DNA from: Candidatus Poseidoniaceae archaeon
GTDB taxonomy: Archaea; Thermoplasmatota; Poseidoniia; Poseidoniales; Poseidoniaceae
DNA: 64,000 nucleotides
Reading direction: 5' to 3'
Assembly (NCBI GenBank): GCA_016777125.1
Contig: JADHSC010000001.1
Coordinates: 62,001 to 126,000, forward strand
Positions 33,709-43,711 of this stretch are shown here, one piece after another. Position 1 is the first letter of the stretch; every line of letters begins with the position of its first letter. The position numbers were made by a program, and so were the translations under genes. The notes beneath the pieces were generated by a model that was not told the origin of the DNA, ran no database searches, and saw only the letters and a program-made list of their open reading frames with translations.

Positions 33709-34467
33709 TCAGACAACACCAGCCATCCTACACTCTTTACAACCGCCACCTTTGCAATATGGGCAAGTTGCACGTACTCTCGGAGAGGTTCGTGTCCTGA
33801 ATGGAACAAGTCCAGCATCTCTGTCCAACAATCGACTCCTCTTTGCAACACCTTCTTTCGAAGCAGCCATAGAACGTGCTTTTTCATTGAACACTTGTTG
33901 CATTCTCAATTCCTTCTCACGCTCGGATTCAAGTGAACGATAGTTTTCTTCAAACTCAGAAACGTGATACTTCGGACCTCTAAGGAGCAAAGCACCAATA
34001 ACAGCCATGATAATTTGGACAATCCACGGAGAGAGTGGTAGTGGAATCAAATCAGAGAGAGACTCTGAATTTGCCCCTGTAGGCAAGAGTTCAAAACGAT
34101 CTAAAATTGCCAAACCAAAGAGCATCGAACCTGAAATCATCATCACCCGGCGTATTCTTCGAGCAAGTTTAGGATTCGTGGGCATTCTAAATCGCCCTGC
34201 GGTTACAATCAACAAACCCCAGCACAAGAGCATGATATCGGCTGTACCCCAGGTACCTGATTCAGAAAGACAGAAGGCGTTACCTGTCTCCGAAATTTCT
34301 TTTTCCATTTCTGGAATTGTACATCCAGGGTCAGCTAATCGAAGAACATCAAGCCTAGAATTCGGCGCACCATCGACCACATAAGGCGCCATAGCACCGA
34401 AGTGTACATTGGCAATAACAAAAACGAGAGTTAACAGGCCGGTCAGACCGATTAACTTACGCAACAT
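33709..34467 (-). CDS. Membrane protein with C-terminal zinc-ribbon-like motif
   Basis: This 252-residue protein is not recognised. Helices lie at about 5-27, 75-92, 107-123 and 145-162. After a charged helix, the C-terminus reads CPYCKGGGCKECRMAGVV, with two CxxC pairs fitting a zinc or iron site similar to DnaJ-type or rubredoxin-like knuckles. The external loop also has two Cys (PGCTIPEM and NAFCLSESG) that could form a disulfide. It is divergent from nadB. The 125 bases between it and smc hold no further gene. Confidence 0.65.
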   Translation of the reverse strand: MLRKLIGLTGLLTLVFVIANVHFGAMAPYVVDGAPNSRLDVLRLADPGCTIPEMEKEISETGNAFCLSESGTWGTADIMLLCWGLLIVTAGRFRMPTNPKLARRIRRVMMISGSMLFGLAILDRFELLPTGANSESLSDLIPLPLSPWIVQIIMAVIGALLLRGPKYHVSEFEENYRSLESEREKELRMQQVFNEKARSMAASKEGVAKRSRLLDRDAGLVPFRTRTSPRVRATCPYCKGGGCKECRMAGVV

Positions 34468-34552
34468 AGACCGAGCCTAGAGACGGAAACAAATAGGAGT
34501 ATCGCAGGAACAAACCGATGTTGTCAAGAACCACGACGATTAGGAACAGACG

Positions 34553-36157
34553 ATGCCAAGGGTACTCATCATCGGTACTGGAATTGCAGGCCTATTTGCC
34601 GCGCTTCGGTTGGCGAATGCAGGACAGATGGTTACCGTTCTGACCAAACAACGTCCAAAAGATTCCTCGACAAATTGGGCGCAAGGAGGAATTGCAGCCA
34701 TTCTTGACAAAACAAATGTCAGTGAAATCGAGGGACACGTAGCAGATACTCTGCGTGCAGGCGATGGCATGTGTGACAAATCAGTTGTCCAGATGGTTGT
34801 CGAAGAAGCAGGCGGACGCATCCAAGATTTACTTGAAATCGGGGTCAAGTTTGAGAAAACCACACGCGGAGAATTCCAATTAGCCCAAGAAGGAGGACAT
34901 TCATCTCGTCGTATTCTGCACGCAAAAGATGCGACTGGGCGGGAAATAGAACGCGCTTTGAACGACGCTGCAAAGCGTCATCCAAATATTTTCATGAAAC
35001 CAAATACATTGGCGATAGATCTCATTCAGAAGGAGCACAAATCCCCTGAAAAAGGAATATGTGGCGTCTGGGCATTAGATCAAGATTCGGGGAAGGTCGA
35101 GACGATTGCAGGCGATTCAGTACTCCTTGCAACAGGTGGTGCAGGACAACTGTGGGATAAGACAACAAATCCATCAGTTGCTACTGGAGATGGAGTTGCA
35201 ATGGCCTATAGAACAGGTGCTTGCATAGAAAGTATGGCCTATGTTCAATTCCATCCAACAGCCTTAATGATGGAAGGCGAGCGACCATTTTTGATTACAG
35301 AAGCCCTTCGAGGTGAAGGAGCAGTTCTTCTTGACCATGAAGGATATGTTGAATGGTGTAAAAACAAAAACCAGGACCCTGCTGAACTCTCGTTCACACT
35401 TACAGCATCAAAAGAAGGATCGATGGCAACCAGAGACATTGTTGCCAGAGCCATCGATCAAAGACTTTCTGAGACTGGAAAGGCACATGTTTGGCTTATC
35501 ACAGAACACCTCGAGAGTGAGAAATTAAAACTGAGATTTCCAATGATATCTGAACGTCTAGAGACCTATGGATTGACTCTTGGCAAGGACCCATTACCAG
35601 TAGGTCCAGCAGCACACTACATGGTCGGTGGACTGAAAGTTGACTGTCACGGAAGAGCGTTGCTCGCCTCCAATAACCACGCCATTCCTGGCCTATTTGC
35701 CATCGGAGAAGTCGCTTGTACCGGTATGCACGGAGCAAACAGGTTAGCCTCGAACAGTTTGTTGGAAGCAGTTGTTTTCGCCCACCAAACCTCAGAATAC
35801 CTAATTAAAAACCAACCTAAATCCAATCCTCAGCAACTTCCTGAGTGGAGATCAGATGGACTCGACACCTTATCTGAACATGGACCCATCGCACATGACC
35901 GTACAACATTAAATCAGACGATGCGATTTGAAGTCGGTATATCGAGGAAATATTCACGACTGCAACGAGCCATTCGTCGTCTAAGTCTCTTGGAGCGAGA
36001 GATTGATGCCATTTGGAAAGCGAGTATTCCAACACGTGAAATCGTGGAACTTCGCAATATGATTTTGGTTGGACGACTTGTAGCCGAAGATGCAAATGAG
36101 CGAACTGAAAACAGAGGCCTTCATTACAATAAAGACATCATCTCAATTGACGAATAA
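34553..36157 (+). CDS. nadB: L-aspartate oxidase
   Basis: This 534-residue flavoprotein oxidises L-aspartate to iminoaspartate, the first step of de novo NAD synthesis. Evidence: FAD motif IIGTGIAGLFAALRLANAG, STNWAQGGIAAI, EGGHSSRRILHAKDATG, FHPTALMM and RPFLITEALRGEGA, HYMVGGLKVDCHGRA, GEVACTGMHGANRLASNSLL. The helical C-terminal domain is complete. Length is normal. Quinolinate synthase (nadA) and nadC are not in the window. The end overlaps the converging ketopantoate reductase gene by 20 bases. Fumarate reductase subunits share this fold, but the GANRLASNSLLE motif with a free-standing gene favours NadB. Confidence 0.92.
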   Translation: MPRVLIIGTGIAGLFAALRLANAGQMVTVLTKQRPKDSSTNWAQGGIAAILDKTNVSEIEGHVADTLRAGDGMCDKSVVQMVVEEAGGRIQDLLEIGVKFEKTTRGEFQLAQEGGHSSRRILHAKDATGREIERALNDAAKRHPNIFMKPNTLAIDLIQKEHKSPEKGICGVWALDQDSGKVETIAGDSVLLATGGAGQLWDKTTNPSVATGDGVAMAYRTGACIESMAYVQFHPTALMMEGERPFLITEALRGEGAVLLDHEGYVEWCKNKNQDPAELSFTLTASKEGSMATRDIVARAIDQRLSETGKAHVWLITEHLESEKLKLRFPMISERLETYGLTLGKDPLPVGPAAHYMVGGLKVDCHGRALLASNNHAIPGLFAIGEVACTGMHGANRLASNSLLEAVVFAHQTSEYLIKNQPKSNPQQLPEWRSDGLDTLSEHGPIAHDRTTLNQTMRFEVGISRKYSRLQRAIRRLSLLEREIDAIWKASIPTREIVELRNMILVGRLVAEDANERTENRGLHYNKDIISIDE

Positions 36158-37064
36158 GCGATGTCATGAGTTGATTCAGAGGCGTAGGGACGCCGAGTCG
36201 CTCCCCTCTCCTACAAATCTCTCCATTGAGAATTCCAATTTCAGTTGGCCTTCCCGCCCGAACATCTTGTAACATTGAACAATAATTTGAACCGGTATGA
36301 ACCAACACTTCTCGTAGACGATTGACAAGATGCTCATCATTCTCAAGTTGGATTCCTTCCATTCGGGCAATCTTGACCCCTTCGAGCATAAGAGCCACAA
36401 CTGAATCGAATAGAATCGGTTCAAGAAGTGCAGAATTTTCTTTTCCAATTACTGCTGCAACAGGATTGATTGCAATGTTTAGAAGCATCTTATTCCACAA
36501 AGCTACTCTCCCATCATCGACCCATCGCGGAGCGAGTCCTGATTGGTTGAGAGTGGACAGAAGAGGTTTGAAATCTTCAAAGGAATATGGGTGAATAAAG
36601 GATCCAAGAATGAGTTCTCCTTTCCCAGCCCACTCAACATGGCCAGAGGTTGGCCTGTAAGCACCATGGGTTGTTGTTGCAGAAAGCACACGGTTTTCAC
36701 CAAATGCATGAACCATCTTTTCCTCGAATCCCATTCCATTTGAAAGTGAAAAGGCGATACCATCTGATTTCAATAGATGACCCCCCACTTCAAGGAACTC
36801 CTTGTCAGTGGATGGTTTTCCAGTAAAAATAACAACATCACAGGAAGAGTTCACTGTAGAAGGAAGTGGGTGCTCAGAAGGAATAACCTCCCAACGATCA
36901 CCATTGATTTGATCGTCTTTCACTCCCGAAAGTGTCAATCCATTAACCATCAATTCAGCAGCATGTAACCCTCTACCATAGAGAAGAAGAGTGGTATCTG
37001 TTGAGGCTAGACATCCTGCAACAAGGGAACCGATTGAACCAGCTCCAATGATTCCGATTCGCAT
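36138..37064 (-). CDS. panE: 2-dehydropantoate 2-reductase (ketopantoate reductase)
   Basis: This 308-residue NAD(P)H-dependent enzyme reduces ketopantoate to pantoate for coenzyme A synthesis. The Rossmann motif is MRIGIIGAGSIGSLVAG, and the catalytic region reads VALWNKMLLNIAINPVAAVI with Lys and Asn; SMLQDVRAGRPTEIG is the conserved C-terminal signature with the catalytic Asp/Glu. ATG 37064 begins the Rossmann strand, with GGAGGAAT upstream and one base after the stop of the pseudo-protease gene. Homologous reductases with other 2-oxo acids exist, but motif order is that of PanE. Confidence 0.88.
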   Translation of the reverse strand: MRIGIIGAGSIGSLVAGCLASTDTTLLLYGRGLHAAELMVNGLTLSGVKDDQINGDRWEVIPSEHPLPSTVNSSCDVVIFTGKPSTDKEFLEVGGHLLKSDGIAFSLSNGMGFEEKMVHAFGENRVLSATTTHGAYRPTSGHVEWAGKGELILGSFIHPYSFEDFKPLLSTLNQSGLAPRWVDDGRVALWNKMLLNIAINPVAAVIGKENSALLEPILFDSVVALMLEGVKIARMEGIQLENDEHLVNRLREVLVHTGSNYCSMLQDVRAGRPTEIGILNGEICRRGERLGVPTPLNQLMTSLIRQLR

Positions 37065-37065
37065 A

Positions 37066-39531
37066 CTATTCCTCCAAGTAGCCGCCGAAATGAAGGAGTA
37101 TTGCTCCATCTTGATGAATTAGTTGAACTGTGGAACGTTCAGTACTTGGAACAGGCACATCGAAGTGCGTCCAACCTTGAGGTAAAGCGCTGGGAAGGGA
37201 TGAAAGATTCCATTGAGCATCTCCATTTGTTTCATGACGAAGAAGAACTGATTCATTGTTGCTATTATAGAGTGAAAACACAACGCTTCCACCGCTCAGA
37301 TCCAATGGAGCATCCCAAAGTCTCATGATTTGATCATCAATTTTGAGAACGATATCAGGCCCTTCTTGAATCGCAAACCTGGTTTGCTCTAATGATTCAA
37401 GATTGCAATGATAATAATGGCCACTTGGGAACTTGATGTGGACTGATTCATTCTCATCGATTAGAGGTATCCTTTGACTAGGCCAAATACTCAAGTCCCA
37501 TGTCCAATTGGTCGTGTTTGAATGTCGTGGTGTGCTCAGGAATTCATTACCTGTACACGTAGTACTATTTTCTCTGTAAAGCAAACCTGATTCATTTCCA
37601 AACGGAGTACCCCAGCCAAGTTCATCATTAATCAGCCAGCCTGCTTCAGAAGCAGATACAACATGCGGCCATGTCTTGTCGAAACCAACATGAAATTGAT
37701 TACCATCGAGTTCAACAACTTCTAACTCGGTTGAGAGAGAATCTGTCAGCCCGTGGTCATTACTCTCCAGGCATATTGAATCGGATTGCCAGTCAACTTC
37801 TGTTTCCAGACCTGCTTCACCATCAAACCAGAGATATGATGCCCATTTTGCATCGAGATTAGGCAATGACACAGTTGCAGTCATGTCTTCAACAAGATAT
37901 ACAGGAAGGCAGGTCAGGACACTTGATTCAGTTCGAAGGTAACTCCATTCGGAACCAACTGATGAATTCAAGTCAGGGTAAAGCGTGAAGGATTCCAAGA
38001 ATTGTTCATCTCCAAGAACAAGTTCGATCTCATAAACAAGATATGTTGGCATTATCGATGAATTGAGATGGCTAAAATCTATCGTGATGGAGAGGGAATC
38101 ATCGGAGTCCAGAATTCCCTCGCAATTCGTTGATTCACACGATAGTGTCGACATCCAATCTGAGTCAGCAAGTGAAGTGAAGGATACTTTGTAAGTATTC
38201 GCTTGCATCGAAGGGTTTGATAGGATAAGGGTTTGAGTCGAATTCCAAAAATCATCAATCAATTCTGCATATCCTGCATCCTCGATTGTGTATTCTAAAT
38301 CCGAGTCCCAACGATCAACAGGTTCAAGAGGAAATTCGGGAGGAATTGCAAACAGAAGTGCAACAAAAAGAATGATGCCGAGACTGCGATGGGATTCTTC
38401 ATCAAGCGGTACATCGCCGTCAAGGAGAACTGGAATCCGAGGATCTCCACCAATAAACAATAACAACGGAAGAACGACTGCAAGTATAGGAATCCAAATG
38501 GTGAATCCTTCAAAGGCATTGAATATGAAAAATGCTGCAGTGATTAGAATCATGAACATGAGAATTTGAGTGCTTGAGCTTCTAGCCTCTTGTATCCCCA
38601 TTCTGGAAACAAGTAATCGGCCTCCAGGGAAAGTAGGAATTGGAAGAAGAAGAAGCCATCCGACCAATGTCATATAGGATGCAGCAAAGAGGAAAGGATG
38701 ACTCCAATCGAGATGAATGTCAAAGTATTGATCGAAACCAGAACCGAAGAGTTCAATCAAGAATGGAGCATTGAGTCGTATTGGCTCACTTGTGAGTGTG
38801 AACGGGTCAGATGAGAGGAAGATTCCTACTGTCCATAAGATAAATCCGCTTAACAGCATAACCAACGGAACGCTGAGTGAGGAGTAGGCTAGTGATTTAC
38901 GATCTGGCCATGGGCGAGCATCCATCCGGGGCAATGTCGGTATGAAGAAGATTCCAAACGGCCAGATGAAATAAGATGCAGATAAACCTGAGAAGAGCCA
39001 GAGAAGTATCGAAGGATCTGGTATAGGCAAAATATGCCCGCTTCGAACACCATAATGCGATGAAATCTTGGCTTGGACAAAGGAAGCGAGTCCAAGAGTG
39101 AAGAGAATAGGCAATACATATCCAATGAATGCATCAAGATAGACCGATTCAATGAACCAACCACCCTCTGGCCTACCAGAATCCATCCAACGAACGCCAG
39201 AAAGAAGAACTGTTATGATCGAAGCAATCCACATATACATGTGAATTCTTTTTCCAGGAAACTGCCCGTGAGGGAGCGGTAATGCTGTGAGTTGATTGTT
39301 ATCGCCGCGACGTAAACGTGCCATCCATCCAAGTTTCTCAAGATAGATGTTCAGTTCGATTAAGCGTTTGTCGAGATGTTCAGCTTCCACATCCCACGTT
39401 GGCCATAGACCCCCAAGGTGAGACTTTACAGTCATGTATCGGCCGATAATACTTGCAAGTAAATCACGTTGAGTCCACGTGTTTTTGTGTGCAGAAAGGG
39501 GTATTAATTCAGCATCTTTAGATTCAGACAT
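37066..39531 (-). CDS. Site-2-protease (M50/EGY)-like membrane protein lacking the zinc motif
   Basis: This 821-residue protein has the layout of EGY-type M50 intramembrane proteases: a cytoplasmic N-domain, PGKRIHMYMWIASIITVLL as first helix, then GLASFVQAKISSHYGVRSG (about 147-165) in the place of GSHELGHxxAARRxGV, and WPFGIFFI in place of GTFGAFI, and LLPIPTFPGGRLL (295-307) in the place of NLLPIxxxDGG. HExxH has become S-F-V-Q-A-K and the Asp ligand Pro, so it should be inactive. Several more helices follow to about 400, then about 400 residues that look external and beta-rich. ATG 39531 is used. panE follows after one base. The assignment by layout is an inference. Confidence 0.62.
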   Translation of the reverse strand: MSESKDAELIPLSAHKNTWTQRDLLASIIGRYMTVKSHLGGLWPTWDVEAEHLDKRLIELNIYLEKLGWMARLRRGDNNQLTALPLPHGQFPGKRIHMYMWIASIITVLLSGVRWMDSGRPEGGWFIESVYLDAFIGYVLPILFTLGLASFVQAKISSHYGVRSGHILPIPDPSILLWLFSGLSASYFIWPFGIFFIPTLPRMDARPWPDRKSLAYSSLSVPLVMLLSGFILWTVGIFLSSDPFTLTSEPIRLNAPFLIELFGSGFDQYFDIHLDWSHPFLFAASYMTLVGWLLLLPIPTFPGGRLLVSRMGIQEARSSSTQILMFMILITAAFFIFNAFEGFTIWIPILAVVLPLLLFIGGDPRIPVLLDGDVPLDEESHRSLGIILFVALLFAIPPEFPLEPVDRWDSDLEYTIEDAGYAELIDDFWNSTQTLILSNPSMQANTYKVSFTSLADSDWMSTLSCESTNCEGILDSDDSLSITIDFSHLNSSIMPTYLVYEIELVLGDEQFLESFTLYPDLNSSVGSEWSYLRTESSVLTCLPVYLVEDMTATVSLPNLDAKWASYLWFDGEAGLETEVDWQSDSICLESNDHGLTDSLSTELEVVELDGNQFHVGFDKTWPHVVSASEAGWLINDELGWGTPFGNESGLLYRENSTTCTGNEFLSTPRHSNTTNWTWDLSIWPSQRIPLIDENESVHIKFPSGHYYHCNLESLEQTRFAIQEGPDIVLKIDDQIMRLWDAPLDLSGGSVVFSLYNSNNESVLLRHETNGDAQWNLSSLPSALPQGWTHFDVPVPSTERSTVQLIHQDGAILLHFGGYLEE

Positions 39532-39612
39532 ACGTTGAAACACCCCCCTTGTAGTCTGGGCTGGTCATAACTCCCCCATCAATCATGCCCTTTAGACAGG
39601 CAAATGGAAGAA

Positions 39613-40230
39613 TCACTTATTCTTGAATCGCTTCAATCGGAACGTTTCTTCACGTTCCATTTCTTCAAGTCTAAGTTGAATGAATACCTTCGCTTCTTCA
39701 AGTTCTGGAATGACCTTGAATTCGAGAGCATTGACACGACGCTTTGTTGCTTCAATCTCTTCGAGAAGTCGCTTTAGAGTTGCTTCCATTTCAGCAGCAG
39801 TGACAATCTTCTCAATCAATTCGCTGAATGTATCGCTTGCTTCATCGATGTACGGTGATGAACCAATGAAACCAACACCACGTTCTGCAAATGTTGACTT
39901 CAGGTTTGTACCGCTGACGGAAGGAACGAAAACACCCATGATGTTTCTTCGTTCGACTTCGACCTCAGGATGAGCACTGTTAGCGATTGCTGCGGCTCGA
40001 ACTGCAAGACCACCTTCAATGGCATTAGCTAAATCGATGCGTTGTTTTGCAAGTCGATATGCTTCAGTGATTTCTTTCTTCGCTTCGATCATGACCGATA
40101 GAAGTTGACGGAATTCATGGAAAAGACCATCACGCTTCATTTTCAGAAGTTTGTATCCGTTTTTGGTCTGCTTGATGCGCCCCTTGAGTTTAATCAACTC
40201 GCTTCGGGTTGGTTTGATGTCAAGCGCCAT
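39613..40230 (-). CDS. atpD: A-type ATP synthase subunit D (central stalk)
   Basis: This 205-residue coiled-coil protein is the rotor shaft of the A1 motor. It starts LDIKPTRSELIKLKGRIKQT and has the family block KKEITEAYRLAKQRIDLANA and the C-terminal helix EIEATKRRVNALEFKVIPEL typical of V/A-type subunit D. It is the last gene in the ATP synthase operon, 16 bases behind atpB. No subunit G-like or extra gene follows; the next gene on this strand is 81 bases away. Confidence 0.94.
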   Translation of the reverse strand: MALDIKPTRSELIKLKGRIKQTKNGYKLLKMKRDGLFHEFRQLLSVMIEAKKEITEAYRLAKQRIDLANAIEGGLAVRAAAIANSAHPEVEVERRNIMGVFVPSVSGTNLKSTFAERGVGFIGSSPYIDEASDTFSELIEKIVTAAEMEATLKRLLEEIEATKRRVNALEFKVIPELEEAKVFIQLRLEEMEREETFRLKRFKNK

Positions 40231-40246
40231 TTGTTCACCTCAGTAT

Positions 40247-41626
40247 TCAGGATCGGTTCTCAGGATGGTACTTGTCAATCCAATCTTGGTCAAGACGAAC
40301 AAGGTACTTGGTATCGATTGAAGCCATAAGTTCCCAGCATAGATTCAATGTATCTTCGATAGAACGGTCTTCATCACGTGATTGACGCAGGAAGCGGTCT
40401 TCGAAAACACCTGAGAAGTCAAGCAGTTGCTTGTCACGCTCATTGAGTGCATCTTCACCAACAATAGCAACAAGACCACGTAGTTCACGGCCTTGAGCAT
40501 ATGCTGCATACATTTGGTCAGAAACAGACTTGTGATCTTCTCGAGTTGTCTTTGCACCGATACAGGATCCCATCAATCGGGAAAGAGATGGAAGAACGTT
40601 AATCGGCGGATAGATACCTTGTTGATGTAACTCACGAGAGATAACAATCTGTCCTTCAGTAATATATCCAGACAAATCAGGAATCGGATGTGTAATATCG
40701 TCACCAGGCATGGTTAGAATTGGGAATTGAGTAATCGATCCCTTCTTGCCCTTTACAATACCTGCACGCTCGTAGAGCATTGCAAGGTCAGTGTACATGT
40801 AACCAGGGTATCCACGTCGACCAGGAACTTCTTCACGTGCTGCACCAATTTGACGAAGTGCATCACAGTAGTTTGTCATGTCTGTGTAGATAACAAGTAC
40901 GTGGTAATCATGTTCGAATGCAAGATATTCTGCAGCAGTCAAAGCAAGACGTGGCGTAATGATTCTCTCAACAGCAGGGTCGTCAGCAAGGTTGACGAAC
41001 AATACCGCATTTTCGAGAGCACCAGTTCGCTCTAAGTCAGAACGGAAGAAATTGTATTCTTCAGCAGTGATACCCATTGCACAGAAGACAACAATAAATT
41101 GTTCATCACTGCCAGGAAGTTTAGCTTGTCGAGCAATCTGTAGTGCGATATCGTTGTGTGGGAGACCAGAAGCCGAGAAGATCGGTAACTTTTGTCCACG
41201 AACGAGGGTTGTACAGCAGTCAATAGCCGAAATTCCAGTTTGAATGAAATCGTGAGGGCTTTGTCGACTGAATGGATTGATTGCAGCACCGATAATGTCA
41301 GCGTTTTCTTCTGCAACAATATCAGGTCCGCCGTCTCTTGGGCGTCCTGCACCATCGAGAATTCGACCGACAAGGTCTGTACTAACTGGGAGTTTGAAAA
41401 CGTCTCCCATGAATGTAACACCAGCTGTGCGGTCGATCTTTGCAGTTCCTTCGAAAACTTGGACAATAACTAAATCGTCTGATGTATCGAGAACTTGTCC
41501 ATTCTTGATGCTTCCATCAGCAAGTCGTAGGCTGACGATTTCACCGAATGCAACGGGTTCTGTCTTGTTCAAGAACACGAGCGGCCCTTTTACGTCTGTA
41601 ATGGTTCGATATTCCTTTCCTGTCAT
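40247..41626 (-). CDS. atpB: A-type ATP synthase subunit B (regulatory beta-like)
   Basis: This 459-residue protein is the non-catalytic nucleotide-binding subunit of the A1 hexamer. Evidence: [20 protein letters not shown] at the start, [57 protein letters not shown] instead of a P-loop, and [18 protein letters not shown]. Absence of a P-loop Lys is normal for B. ISTDKYL-type end ([20 protein letters not shown]) is conserved. It follows atpA by 12 bases and precedes atpD by 16. Confidence 0.96.
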   Translation of the reverse strand: MTGKEYRTITDVKGPLVFLNKTEPVAFGEIVSLRLADGSIKNGQVLDTSDDLVIVQVFEGTAKIDRTAGVTFMGDVFKLPVSTDLVGRILDGAGRPRDGGPDIVAEENADIIGAAINPFSRQSPHDFIQTGISAIDCCTTLVRGQKLPIFSASGLPHNDIALQIARQAKLPGSDEQFIVVFCAMGITAEEYNFFRSDLERTGALENAVLFVNLADDPAVERIITPRLALTAAEYLAFEHDYHVLVIYTDMTNYCDALRQIGAAREEVPGRRGYPGYMYTDLAMLYERAGIVKGKKGSITQFPILTMPGDDITHPIPDLSGYITEGQIVISRELHQQGIYPPINVLPSLSRLMGSCIGAKTTREDHKSVSDQMYAAYAQGRELRGLVAIVGEDALNERDKQLLDFSGVFEDRFLRQSRDEDRSIEDTLNLCWELMASIDTKYLVRLDQDWIDKYHPENRS

Positions 41627-41638
41627 AATTTCACGTCC

Positions 41639-43378
41639 TCAGTTTTCCTCCACGGTAGCAGCGATTTCATCGACCATGTCTTTCACCATGGATTCGATTG
41701 TATCGACGTAGCCCTTTTCGAATCGACCACGCATAAGCGCAGTACGAGCAGGTACGTTGACAACATCGTTGAGTTGTGCACCTGCTGCCATTGCATTCTT
41801 CGCAGCATCTTGGAAGCTGAGAATTGCCTTCGACATGGAGTATTGGAGGTTGATGTCACAGAATGCATCAACTTCGTGGAAACCGTTCTGTTGCAAGAAG
41901 TATTCACGAATCATACGTGCAACTTCGAGCGTCAATTGTTGGTCGACTGGTAATGCGTCGGAACCGACTAATTGAACGATTTCCTGAAGTTCAGATTCAA
42001 CTTGTAACAAACCACTGATTTGTGTTCGAACTTCTGGGAAATCTTGAGCAATGTTGTCTCTGAACCATTGGTTCAAACTTTGTGGGTACAAAGAGTATGA
42101 ATTCAACCAGTTAATTGCAGGGAAGTGACGTTGTCGTGCAAGACCTGCGTCCAATCCCCAGAAAACCTTGACAATACGAAGAGTTCCTTGTGAAACCGGT
42201 TCTGAAATGTCACCACCAGGTGGGCTTACAGCACCGATAACGGTAACTGATCCATCGTCACCATTCTTGGTTTCAACACGGCCAGCACGTTCGTAGAATT
42301 CTGCAATACGGGATGAGAGGTAAGCAGGATATCCTTCTTCACCAGGCATTTCTTCAAGACGAGATGAAATCTCACGCATTGCTTCAGCCCAACGAGAGGT
42401 TGAGTCAGCCATGAGTGCTACGTCATATCCCATGTCACGGAAGTATTCCGCAATGGTAATTCCTGTGTACACAGATGCTTCACGGGCTGCAACAGGCATG
42501 TTGGAAGTGTTCGCAATCATGACCGTACGGTTCATGAGAGGCTTACCTGTGTTTGGATCAATCAAGTGAGGGAACTCATCCAATACTTCAGTCATCTCGT
42601 TTCCACGCTCACCACATCCGATGTAAACAACAATTTGTGCATCGGAGTACTTTGCAAGAGATTGTTGTGTAACGGTCTTACCAGATCCAAAAGGACCAGG
42701 AATACCAGCCGCACCACCCTTTGCAAGTGGGAAGAGGAAGTCGAGAATACGCATACCTGTAACCAGAGGAGTATCAGGGGCATACTTTTGGCGGTATGGA
42801 CGAGGTGTTCGTACAGGCCACTTTTGCATCATCTGAATTTCTCCACCGTCTTCGAGAACGCATACGGTTTCTGTTACATTGAAGTCGCCAGACTTGATGC
42901 TTTTGATAACGCCACTCATGGTTGGAGGAACCATAATCTTGTGAACGATGGTTTCAGTTTCTTGAACGTGTCCAATAACTTGTCCACCTTCAACTGCAGC
43001 ACCTTTTTCGACGACTGGTTCGAAAGTCCACTTCTTTTCGAGGTCAAATGCATCAGCATCAACACCACGGGTGATGAAAACACCCATGACTTCTTCCAGA
43101 GTAGGAAGTGGTCGTTGAATACCGTCGTAAATCTGGGTTAGCAGACCTGGCCCGAGTGATACGGACAAGGTTTCCCCAGTATTGATAACTGGTTCACCTG
43201 GTCGCATACCCGATGTATCTTCGTATACTTGGATAACAGCTTTGTCACCGTGTAATTCGATAACTTCTCCCATCAATCCTTCGTTGCCAACTCGGACAAC
43301 GTCATACATTCCTGCGCTCATTCCTGTTGCGGTGACAACAGGCCCCGATATTCGGTAAATTACTCCTTCATTACTCAT
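41639..43378 (-). CDS. atpA: A-type ATP synthase subunit A (catalytic)
   Basis: This 579-residue protein is the catalytic subunit of the A1 headpiece that makes ATP from ADP and phosphate. The P-loop is GPFGSGKT (in [19 protein letters not shown]), followed by [19 protein letters not shown], the Glu-containing catalytic loop [17 protein letters not shown], and the Walker B-like strand [19 protein letters not shown]. The A-type specific bulge insert (about 110-195, [18 protein letters not shown] onward) is present. Length matches archaeal AtpA, with no intein. Confidence 0.97.
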   Translation of the reverse strand: MSNEGVIYRISGPVVTATGMSAGMYDVVRVGNEGLMGEVIELHGDKAVIQVYEDTSGMRPGEPVINTGETLSVSLGPGLLTQIYDGIQRPLPTLEEVMGVFITRGVDADAFDLEKKWTFEPVVEKGAAVEGGQVIGHVQETETIVHKIMVPPTMSGVIKSIKSGDFNVTETVCVLEDGGEIQMMQKWPVRTPRPYRQKYAPDTPLVTGMRILDFLFPLAKGGAAGIPGPFGSGKTVTQQSLAKYSDAQIVVYIGCGERGNEMTEVLDEFPHLIDPNTGKPLMNRTVMIANTSNMPVAAREASVYTGITIAEYFRDMGYDVALMADSTSRWAEAMREISSRLEEMPGEEGYPAYLSSRIAEFYERAGRVETKNGDDGSVTVIGAVSPPGGDISEPVSQGTLRIVKVFWGLDAGLARQRHFPAINWLNSYSLYPQSLNQWFRDNIAQDFPEVRTQISGLLQVESELQEIVQLVGSDALPVDQQLTLEVARMIREYFLQQNGFHEVDAFCDINLQYSMSKAILSFQDAAKNAMAAGAQLNDVVNVPARTALMRGRFEKGYVDTIESMVKDMVDEIAATVEEN

Positions 43379-43402
43379 TTTTATTTCCTCCTTTTTGGAA
43401 TA

Positions 43403-43705
43403 TCATTTCCATAGGTCGACTCCAATTGCTCTTCGAATGGTTTCTCTGAGCGTGTTGTCTTCTTCCGTACCGATACCAAGAACGGTCGGAGAGACAGAAC
43501 CAGAAAGTTGCATACGCAGACGATCTGGCAAGGAAGCAAGAACCGTGGAGTCAACCACGACGATTCCTACATCCTTTGAATTGAGAAGATTACGGAAGAC
43601 CTTGATACGTTCTTCTTCATCTTCTGGATTGAATAGTGTTGAGATACCAGCAAGCTGGAATCCAAGTGTGAATTCTGGTGAACCGACTACTGCAATTTCC
43701 ATCAT
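43403..43705 (-). CDS. atpF: A-type ATP synthase subunit F
   Basis: This 100-residue protein binds the central stalk with subunit D. It has the expected beta-alpha fold: MEIAVVGSPEFTLGFQLAGI at the start, then KDVGIVVVDSTVLASLP and the C-terminal helix around VSPTVLGIGTEEDNTLRETI. It lies between atpC (six bases) and atpA (24 bases). A fourth Met/ATG at 43705 gives the family start, with GAGGTGAT upstream. Confidence 0.93.
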   Translation of the reverse strand: MMEIAVVGSPEFTLGFQLAGISTLFNPEDEEERIKVFRNLLNSKDVGIVVVDSTVLASLPDRLRMQLSGSVSPTVLGIGTEEDNTLRETIRRAIGVDLWK

Positions 43706-43711
43706 ATCACC

